DNA of 64,000 nt from Plumapathes pennacea (taxonomy: Eukaryota; Cnidaria; Anthozoa; Antipatharia; Myriopathidae), in assembly GCA_964036295.1 (NCBI GenBank), contig OZ038469.1, positions 9,006,067 through 9,070,066 of the forward strand, in the 5' to 3' direction. The translations under genes and the position numbers were made by a program. This document shows positions 55,412-64,000 of this stretch, piece by piece; positions within the stretch are counted from its first letter, which is position 1, and every line of letters starts with the position of its first letter. The notes under the pieces were generated by a model. The model ran no database searches and was not told the DNA's origin. It was given only the letters and a program-made list of their open reading frames with translations.

Positions 55412-57187
55412 TAATTAAAACGAACGAGTCTGCTTGGCAAACATGGTTGTTATTTTTGTACATTGGTGTGATCAATCATCTTCCCGAACTGCACTTCAAC
55501 ATTATATTCTTTTTGAACTATATGCAACTTTGAGCCAAGCGTTCCGTGGTGCAGTGAAACCAATCTCAGAAAAATGTTCTACTTCACGGCGACAACTTCA
55601 AAGTCGCCTCAACTGCCACAAACAAAGTGTCCTTCTCCAAATTGTGCCCTCAGCGGCGATGAGCTTTCGTCCTCGGAATTTTATGCGCACTGGGCTTGTA
55701 CATCATCCAAACTTGTTCCAGATAAAATTGTTTAAAACTCTTTGAGCGTAAATTAAAACTTCCGAATTTTCATGCATTTGTCATCGTGCCGTGAGCAGTC
55801 CGGATGGAAAGATCTGGACCGTCTAGCGTGCGTTTTGCTAGGATTCCGGACCGCCAAAAAATAAAACATATATATATATGTTTTGCTTTTTGGAAGTTTG
55901 AGCAAATGTTGCACGTACACAGGGAAACTTATTAAAGTTCCTTCCTGTCGTTGTTTTTTACCGGAACCGGTTTTCTTACTGAATTGCGAGCAATCCGCCA
56001 TGTCTGTACTCCGGCGTGCGTGTGCCGGCCTAGGGGTGCTCTATCATCCTGTAATTTTTGGCGTGTCGACAAAGGTGTTTTTTCGGAAACGGGTTGTTTG
56101 CGTTCACTCAAAACTAATGGTGTGAATACCTAGGATTTCCTGTGAAATATACCGAAGTAACACGTAAAGTAGATATATGTTCAGTAAAAAAAAAAAAACG
56201 AAAGAAGAAGAAAAAAAAAAAAAGAGGGGCGAAACTGAAAAAAATACTGGTCCGTAAGTGTTACACGAAATCGCAACGTTTAATATTTTGATACATATAG
56301 AATACCCTCAGAATAAAATGCGTTTTAAGAACTGACTATCTACACTCCAAGACCCATTACCCATGTTGCTTTGCGGTAATCGGTTCTAACTGTGTAAAAG
56401 ATATAATTTGAGCGCACCAAGCCACTATCCTCTACCATAACACAAAGGCAAGACGATTTATCTGCGAAAGAATTGGTTGTAAGATGAAATACACGTGCAT
56501 CGTAAGTACTGATGTATACAGTAGAATACTGCCCTCACAGTCACACTTTGGGTCCTTATCTAAAACTACGCATTTGTACCATGTTAAAAATGTCTTTTAA
56601 ATGCCCTAATTATGTAAAACAACGCGTTCATAACTTCCACAGGTCATTTATACTCTTGGTATTATACTCTAGGTATTTATTTCATTCACTTGATGTCATA
56701 TAGTACGCATTTGCACCAAATTGAAATGTCTTTTAAGCCGTCCTAATTTTGTAAATCAACGTGTATATAACTTCCAACGTTTATTTATTCTCTCAATATT
56801 ATACTCTCGGTACTTTGTAAGTCAATTATAGTTGCGTATATAAGAATTCACATCTATTCTGGTATTAAAGTCATAGAAGATCCTTCGATTCAAAGGTTTT
56901 TGAGCAAAGATACCAGTTAACATTTCGCTTTGCTTTTGTGAAATTATTTTATATGCAACGATTGCAACGTTGTACTTTGTTCTTACTTGTACGATTGTGT
57001 TTTCAGACTAGCAAGACAATTTTGGTATATTTGTTATTAGGTTCATCAAGAATGTCTCCAAATTAACGGTAACACTACAGCTTTACGTGGCTACGTACTA
57101 ATTTAGTGGGAGGATAGAACATAATACTTAGTTGCATCAATATAATACCGCAATAAAACAGTGGATTCCATATAATATATATATATA
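55412..57187. other. No recognised gene; degenerate tandem duplication
   Basis: Contains a 103-codon frame at 55434-55745 without known similarity and an A-rich run at 56188-56224. Two degenerate direct repeats of about 125 bases lie at about 56568-56690 and 56703-56820, sharing ACGCATTTG..ATGTCTTTTAA and ATTATACTCT motifs. Confidence 0.4.
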
Positions 57188-58292
57188 TTATTATATGGCA
57201 CTGATACTACGCACGCTACGATTGGTTAATTTGCCGGTCCATACTTTCCTGTACGGACCGCAAATTGATTTTACGCACGTTCTGATTGGTCAATTTTACC
57301 GGTCCATAACTTACTGTACGGACCGCAAAATCAGTTTGCACATGTGGATCGCAAATGATTACTCGAAAAGTTGCTAAACGTTTGTCATAAAAGGCCCAGA
57401 AGTGCAATGGGAAGTTTAAACGTTCCGGATACTCACTGTTAAGTTATGATGATCGGGGAAAGTTTACAATCTTGGAAAATGACCGTTACGAAGAAGGAAA
57501 ACGTCCGAGGAAAAAATTGCTTGCGACCTCAGCCGTCATTGACAACAAGTGCTGCAGAGTATGGAGGGTTGTTTCACCCCTGTGTTAAAATTTGCACACT
57601 TGCCAGGAAGAAAGTGGAAGACGAACAATCACCGTGAACAGTTATGACTAAAACCGTGCAAGAATCAAGTTTTGCAGCCATGTTTGCTCGTCATGGCGCA
57701 CTGTGAAGACTGTAAATAAATTTTTCACAATGCACGAGAACTCTGTATTTCGAAATCACTGACTGGGACAAAAACGCCGTGGTGATTTGAGGACGTTTAT
57801 TTTGCTGGAAGAAACCTAAACACTCCACAAGGAGGCAGGAAAATTAAGCGGTGAGTTTTGAATAATATAACTTTCAACGATGTGTCGGTCGCAGTTTGTG
57901 ATGAAGCGATTTTCTTTTAGTGCCATTTTGCCTTCTACATTATTGTACGTGTAAGAAACTTATTCAAAAGAATAAAAAATACTCTGAGTTACAAAGCAGT
58001 TTTTTCTGGAAAGAAATAAGACTGCAGTTTTTTTAAATCTTTAGTGAGCGAGCAAGGGTGAGTTCGAGTCGTTCACCGAATAAAGTTCACTGCAGTGTCG
58101 TTGTTTGACATACACTATGGGCCATTTCATTCAGCTCAGAACAAATTAGTATTTATCTAGGCAGTTGGTTCGACAGACGCTTATTTTCTTTCAAGATTTT
58201 CACATCGGTAGAATTGTAAGCTGTTAACTGAATTTGTTGTGAAAACAAACGTGCGTAATTCATGCCTGATCGCGATTGATGTTGTTGAATGA
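57188..58292 (+). mobile_element. 1.1 kb repeat D2 (copy of D1, inverted)
   Basis: Matches 7572-8680 throughout in reverse orientation, including the 63-codon frame (57446-57637; three residue differences from D1 by eye) and the GGTGAGTTTTGA donor-like site at about 57851. It is preceded by a TA microsatellite at 57172-57190. Confidence 0.55.
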
Positions 58293-58352
58293 ACAAGACG
58301 AGTACTTGTTGGGGCCTTGTTTTATGTTTGCCGAAAGATCTAAAGCCATATA

Positions 58353-58528
58353 ATAAATATCTTATTAACCTTGTTTGCTTGGTCCGTACCGTAAGTTATG
58401 GATCCTCGTTTTTTTCGTCGCCTTATGGCCCTCGCGCGAAGCGCGCTCGGGCCATAAGGCGACGAAAAAAACTCGGTCCATAACTTACTGTACGGACCAA
58501 GCAAACAAGGTTAATAAGATATATTTAT
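58353..58528. repeat. Near-perfect 176 bp palindrome
   Basis: The arms run from ATAAATATCTTATTAACCTT inward to GGGCCATAAGGCGACGAAAA-type sequence and meet around GCGCGAAGCGCGC at about 58441, with almost no loop. It also includes the GTCCATAACTTACTGTACGG motif found in D1 and D2. Confidence 0.9.
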
Positions 58529-58600
58529 ATGCAACCATAAAATTATATAAACATGCTGACTTAATGTATTATATGGAATCCACTGTTTTATACTGTTATA

Positions 58601-58672
58601 TAGATATAGATATATAGATATATAGATATATAGATATATATATATATAGATATATAGATATATATATATTTG
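58601..58672. repeat. ATATAG microsatellite
   Basis: Tandem TAGATATA units, about nine copies. Confidence 0.9.
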
Positions 58673-59177
58673 AGGAAACGGGAGAGCAAAGTAAATTTGA
58701 CGCGGGTCGGTGTGGCACAAGCCGAATCAAAAGTTCGGAATCCTGATGTCAGTCTGGAACTTGAATTGGAGTGGGTCGTACGAAGATCAGGCCCTAGCTT
58801 GCGCTGTGCGATGATAATTCCGCCGATGGCATGTTTTTCGGATGCAGGAAATTAGTTGAGATGTACTTCTTGACTATAATATTGGTATTTTTAGTGTGTG
58901 TTGCAGATCTTTCCCCCTCGCACATCAACTGATAAATAGAATAGCATCCCACTTCCTTGCCTCAAAAAACAAAACGAGAGAGTATAAAATAGCACAACCT
59001 TTGAAGCAATTTGGTCTGACAAATTTGAAATATTCGGATTTCCTGATGTCAAGGCTTGGCGAGCTAACAATTGAGATATGGTGATGCGAAAGCCATATCA
59101 AGAAACTTAGCTTGCCGTACACGGTGAAGAATTTTCCGGAAAGGCATTTGTAGAATTTAGTTGGAAGGTAATTGATG
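58673..59177. other. No recognised gene
   Basis: Two frames of about 60 codons with no known similarity (58670-58855, 58896-59084). Confidence 0.4.
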
Positions 59178-59718
59178 CAGTCAACTCTGTCATAAGCGAC
59201 TACCTAAGAAGTGGTTGCTCACGGGAGATGCTCGTATACGGGAAAAATCAAGAAAATAAGCCAAAGCTGAATCGATTAACTAATTAATATACAAAGTTGC
59301 TGCCAAAAACCGCTACTTTCATCAAAACTAAATATTGCTGTTGTTTTTGCCACATGATTTGTACACCTTGGAAAAAGCCATTATTACAGGGAAGTGTGCA
59401 AACCAAGGAGCATGCTATGAACTGGAAATTACATTTTGAAATGGAAACAACGACATTTTTATTCCATGGCTTAAAAAAGAGATTGACAGGAAAAGATAGA
59501 CACTGGCCTATTTCACGTCGAACAGAAAGTTCTAATCATATACCGTTGAAGTTTTGCGTAACATTCTGTATCATTTTGTATAAGGATTTTGAGTAGTGCT
59601 CGTTTACAAAAGAGTCTTTGAAATAGTATTTGACTGAGAAGCAAAACGGCTATTCCAAAGTGGTCGCTTACAGGAGGTGGTCGCTAACGAGAAGTGGTCG
59701 CAAGGAGATAGTTGACTG
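59178..59718. mobile_element. Mariner-like MITE
   Basis: The ends CAGTCAACTCTGTCATAAGC and the complement of CTACAGTCAACTATCTCC are inverted, with reiterated AGTGGTCGCT motifs. TA follows the right end (59719-59720); the left flank is TG, one change from TA. The 99-codon frame inside (59297-59596) is not a transposase. Confidence 0.65.
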
Positions 59719-60636
59719 TAGTGCCATCGTGTGCTAAAACGGAACTTCTGTACATATTAGTGATTAATGAAGATAAGAACGCCTATCTGTGTGACACCTT
59801 TATTACTTAGTTTGGCCGTAGAAAGAAGTCAATCTCGGTTTTGCTTTAAACGATTTGGACGTTTTGCGCATTGCGGAATACTGGGTAGCTGATTTGGCGG
59901 GTTATTGCGCTCATTACTAAATACACTATTGATTGTTATTGTTTAATGTTACTGGCACATATTGTATCTTTTTATTAACTACATTGTGCTTGCAGAAACT
60001 CATCAGAATGTTTGTTTTTGCAAGCAGCAAGGAGTCAAAAAAAATAAGACACTAGATTCATTTTCCTTTTCCTCGGAACACAGACTGAAAATCCATATCG
60101 TAGATGTTTTTAAAAATGTATTATAATAAAATGCTTTCCTGGCTTAAGAGTCAGATTAAAGTAGGCAGCCTTTCTAATGTTTCTAGGATTTTAAAAAATA
60201 CATTAGTAGTCTTCACAGAAAACGGTAAATAAAGTTGTCTACTTACTGATAGACTAATATACACTTTCATTAAATAGACACATACTAACACTAATTTTGA
60301 TCAATCGCTTCTTATCTGTTTCAGGCCCTACTATTAATTTGTGCCTGGACCTCAGCTTCAACTTTAAAGAGTTGGAAATCTTCTTTCAATGGAAAATACC
60401 TTAAAATCTCCAGTAGGCCAAACAAGATTGTTGTTTCTGCAACGTCTAATAGCAAATACAGTAAGTCCCCATTTTGTCTATTCCTTAAGAAGTTACAATG
60501 GGACGTGATTAAGATAAGATTTGATTCTGGTTATCCCGACGACAGGTTAATGCTCATGACAGTTTTGCTTAAAACTTATTTAATGGCGTTTACCGTACCA
60601 ATACATAGATCTTATTAACCGAGCGCGCGGTCCGTA
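59719..60636. other. No firm gene; one possible exon
   Basis: A strong acceptor (CTTATCTGTTTCAG at 60324) opens a 98-codon frame to a stop at 60617, with an internal ACA|GTAAGT donor at 60460. The protein resembles nothing known to me, so this stays a candidate only. Confidence 0.25.
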
Positions 60637-61004
60637 CATAGAGATTACTTCATGGAAAGTGCGCGCGTACGGTTTTTATTCACGAGTTGTGAAGTATCAT
60701 AAAACGAACGAGCGAGGCTTTGCGAGCGAGTGAGTTTTATGATACGAAACAACGAGTGAATAAAAACTGTACAAAGCACTTTCTCCATGATGTTTTCTGT
60801 TTATTATATACATACTGAGACATTTATGATGGGACCGGGAAACCCTTTAAAAGTAGTGAAAAATCGTCGTTCGCAGCTTGTGATTGGACGAACGATTTTT
60901 TTCACGTGTGAAAAGCGTCGTTCGCGGCCTCTCATTGGCTAGAACTCATTTGCGTACGAAATTTTACGATATGGCTTTTTCGTGAGTATGTCTCAGTATG
61001 TATA
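60637..61004. mobile_element. Composite MITE F, copy F2 (inverted)
   Basis: Same two-part palindromic structure as F1 and F3 in reverse orientation. Helitron B3 begins exactly at its TATGTATA end. Confidence 0.75.
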
Positions 61005-61712
61005 CTAGAAATCCGATATTCGCAGAGGTCCCACGCCCAAGTAATCGATTATGTATGACACTGCTTAGAGCTCTCATGTACTGTATGCTTTCACTACACA
61101 TCTCAATATTATATAATGTAATTAAAGGCGGATGACACTATATTAGCATTTACATGATAGTGGCATGTGTCCCATTCCGGAGAGTACTCATCATAATTTT
61201 GGGTGGGGGTGTGCCGCCTGGACCTGAAAACCCCTTACCCTATTTCAGACCAAAATATCTGACTTACTATACCCATTTTAGACCTGACTCCATAAATATA
61301 TACCCTATTTCAGACCTGACTCCAAAATATAATACCATATTTCAGACCTATTTTAGAGATTTATTTCTTTTGCATCAATTTCTGCCCTGTGTTTTTTCCA
61401 TTTGCTGTGCATTGTCCGCTGCAACAAATTTCTATTAAAATCATACCCTATCCCAGGCCAAAAAGGCAAAATCTATACCCTATTTCAGACTAAAAATGTT
61501 TGAAAACGATACCCTTTGGGGCGGCACATACCTATGTGGCATAGTACTACCCCCTCCCCTCGCCGGGATCCCACTGCTGTTTGAAGAGTACAGTAATTTT
61601 ATTATATAATATGTAGGGTGGTCTTAAAAGAAGGAAGTTCTTGTGATATTATTCATCATGCCATGTCCATTTCACAGTAATTTATTCTGTCTCATAAGAA
61701 AGTATACATACC
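61005..61712 (-). mobile_element. Helitron family B, 3' end (B3)
   Basis: CTAG at 61005-61008 and the GGGCGTGGGA subterminal block are followed by B-family 3' sequence, including the nested CCCTATTTCAGACC MITE (about 61168-61570). Similarity stops at about 61712, where the GCAGCG-array element begins. Confidence 0.7.
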
Positions 61713-62962
61713 CGTACGAAACGAGCAGCGCTGTGCAGCGCTGCAACATCACTTCCAAACCGCTGCACAGTGGTTTTGCAGCTAATTTGCAGCGCTTTTG
61801 CAACTGTTTGGCAGTGGAATTCATTTTGCAGCGCGCTGCCAAACCGCTGCGCAGCGCCTGCAGCTGTGTGCATCATTTCGCAGCCATTCTGCAGCGCCAT
61901 CTTTAGCTGTCAAGTGACTGTCATACCGCTACACGGCGCTGCCAAATAGATCACTTTCGTAAAATCGAGCAGTTCAGTGTGCATCATTTTGCAGCCATTC
62001 TGCAGCGCCATCTTTAGCTGTCAAGTGACTGTCATACCGCTACACGGCGCTGCCAAATAGATCACCTTCGCGAAATCGCGCACTCAACCAAATCTTCGTT
62101 TGCAGCAAACACGTTAATTTTGGTGTCGCATTTTTTTTATTTCACGCTTTTTACTGTCGCTGTTTTTGTCTTTTTGGTTACTTGGGTATAAATATGTATA
62201 TAACACTGGTTTTTTTTTCGACGCGGATTAAAGTCGTAAACACAAGACTTGTGTTCGTGCGTCACAACCAGTCAATAAGTTCTTACCGCCTAGAGAGTGA
62301 TTTGAGTCATCTCGTACAGTATGTAGATACTTCGGTTTGGACAACAGAAAAGAGAACGAGAGCAATTAATGAAAAAGAAGATATAGAGCGCCTAAAAGGT
62401 TTACGACCTTGAAGTAATCAGATGAGACTGTCAAAAATCCTCCTCACACGTGATCCCATTTGTCCAATCACAACAACCAATCTATTTTAACCGAGAGAGC
62501 GGGACACGCAATTTTTCCGTTGAGAAGTTTGCGCCTTGTCTCTAACAGTGTTTGCACTAGTCTTTTGGTTATGTGACCAGCAATAGTAATACTAGAGACA
62601 TTGCCCTGGATCTAAACGATGGAACGAATGAGAGAAGAAAGGCCGTAAACAGTGGAGTCTTTGTACGAAGCAGAGGTGAATCATTTAAGGTACGTTACCA
62701 CATCATACAAACTGTAACATTTTGGTGGCGAAATAATTATTCCCTATGTAAATTAATGCAGTGAAAGTGGCAAGATTTAGTGACAAAGAGCGTCGCATTA
62801 GTAAAAAATCAAGACGTAAATCTATCCACAGAGAGTCACAACATGATCGCTGGTACAATTGATTTTATATAAGAACACCAAGGCGGCGACGTGTCGAGCG
62901 CCAAGTCACACGCTTGCATTGAACGTGTATACATAAATCCGACTCTCTATTTTTATGTTTCA

Positions 62963-63103
62963 GGCTATGCCAAAGATGTGCTGCAGTGTAGAAGGTGGAT
63001 GAAAAGTTGGAGTTCGCCAGACCGTCCGTATAACAAGCGTGGATTCTGCCAGAGAACACTACAGAGGATTCTAAAACGAAGCCGTGGCATAAATAGCAGC
63101 TAA
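62963..63103 (+). CDS. Candidate exon inside the GCAGCG element
   Basis: The acceptor TTTATGTTTCAG at 62951-62962 precedes an open frame to a TAA at 63101, encoding a Lys/Arg/Trp-rich end (CRRWMKSWSSPDRPYNKRGF). An upstream open block ends at CATTTAAG|GTACGT (62689/62690), a plausible donor. In phase 0 the join would hit a stop after 12 codons, beginning AMPKMCC. The longer frame needs another phase, so the gene model is unresolved and no family is assigned. Confidence 0.2.
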   Translation, partial: GYAKDVLQCRRWMKSWSSPDRPYNKRGFCQRTLQRILKRSRGINSS

Positions 63104-63235
63104 GAGACTTTATTATTGTTATACTCACCGCGTCGATCTTTCTCCTATAGCTTTTTGTCGATAGATAAACGGCGACAATGTATTACGCAGGCTGCGTTTT
63201 CACACCCGCAATATAATTGAGAAATCCCGTAATAG

Positions 63236-63612
63236 CGTTTATTATATACATACTGAGACATACTCACGAAAAAGCCATATCGTAAAATTTCGTACGCAAA
63301 TGAGTTCTAGCCAATGAGAGGCCGCGAACGACGCTTTTCACACGTGAAAAAAATCGTTCGTCCAATCACAAGCTGCGAACGACAATTTTTCACTACTTTT
63401 AAAGGGTTTCCCGGTCCCATCATAAATGTCTCAGTATGTATATAATAAACAGAAAACATCATGGAAAGTGCTTTGTACAGTTTTTATTCACTCGTTGTTT
63501 CGTATCATAAAACTCACTCGCTCGCAAAGCCTCGCTCGTTCGTTTTATGATACTTCACAACTCGTGAATAAAAACCGTACGCGCGCACTTTCCATGAAGT
63601 AATCTCTATAGA
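63236..63612. mobile_element. Composite MITE F, copy F3
   Basis: Very close to F1 in the same orientation, from TTATATACATACTGAGACAT to CATGAAGTAATCTCTATA. It is nested in the GCAGCG element. Confidence 0.75.
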
Positions 63613-64000
63613 CTCCCGACAGTGGGCTATCGCAGTATAATCTCGGAGGGAAAAGGAGGGAATGTTTGCAGTCTACTGATAGCGAAATCTGATATTAAAT
63701 TGCTTGCCATAATTCCCATCAATAAATATTTTTAGAACTTTTTTACTGTCATTTGTGCATATACGGTTTGTGTACTTTTTGTAGCCTTTCTGCCCGCTGC
63801 CGAACCGCTGTTCCCGCTGCCAAACAGTTCTAAAAATACACATTTTTGTCATTCTTGCAGCCATTCTGCAGCGTCATGCAGCGTTTCTTACGGCCTTAGT
63901 TCCGCTGCAGAACGCTGCTATTCGGATGCCAAAGCGCTGCTTTGGCAGCGGTTTGGCAACCAAAATTCGTAACTGCTGCAGCGACCAAATTGGCAGCGCT

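Larger units (their letters stand above)
61713..64000. mobile_element. Unclassified element with GCAGCG-array ends (runs off window)
   Basis: From 61725 to about 62070, GCAGCG, GCTGCC and CAAACCGCTGC motifs occur every 10-20 bases in both orientations. A tandem duplication shares CATTCTGCAGCGCCATCTTT at 61883 and 61992. The same motif density returns at 63785-64000 and reaches the window edge. Between them are a possible coding region and MITE F3. I infer one element with multiplied terminal motifs inserted in B3; the right end is not visible. Confidence 0.45.

Noticed and set aside
60325..60617. 98-codon open frame after a strong acceptor
   Set aside because: No known protein similarity and competing frames; kept only as a note in the gap entry.

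Overview
This 64 kb window looks like animal nuclear DNA, probably from a cnidarian such as a coral. Evidence for an animal genome is the spliced host gene with GT-AG introns, the BEL/Pao retrotransposon, metazoan-type Helitrons, a PIF/Harbinger fragment and many MITEs. The cnidarian placement is an inference from this repeat mixture and was not tested. There are no operons, CRISPR arrays, rRNAs or tRNAs that I could recognise.

The clearest host gene is a plus-strand SLC16-type monocarboxylate transporter with four coding exons (5038-5191, 33409-34001, 36660-37029, 37691-37995; 473 residues). Its first intron is 28.2 kb and is almost entirely mobile DNA. Weaker host candidates are a terminal exon at 4041-4106 with a poly(A) signal at 4418, and a tandemly duplicated exon at 39611/39916.

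Most of the window is made of nested transposons. Two rolling-circle (Helitron/Helentron-like) families dominate. Family A begins TCCCCGAGCGAAGCGAGGG and ends in CTAG, with seven copies. Family B begins TCCCACGCCCTGCGTGGG and ends in CTAG, with two long copies, one 3' end and one 5' end. B copies carry the first exons of a Helitron protein (basic repeats, Cys-rich segment, DUF6570) but no Rep or helicase domain is visible. B1 (6126-20150) was later hit by a nearly intact BEL/Pao element (9489-16348), a Harbinger derivative (18231-19327) and a 510 bp MITE (17504-18013). B2 (20269-27746) carries a 5.5 kb long-inverted-repeat element, which was itself hit by Helitron A2.

From 38 kb onward the window holds the duplicated-exon locus, A5, a long stretch without recognisable genes (42.3-48.4 kb), a 169 bp satellite, a TTAA-flanked element, A6, A7, a second copy of a 1.1 kb element (D2), several large palindromes, a mariner-like MITE and, at the right edge, an element whose ends are arrays of GCAGCG motifs.

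The most informative observation is a natural empty site. Helitron A2 sits in one copy of a 760 bp duplication (about 99% identical by eye), while the other copy at 25047/25048 lacks it. This shows precise insertion between A and T with no target duplication.
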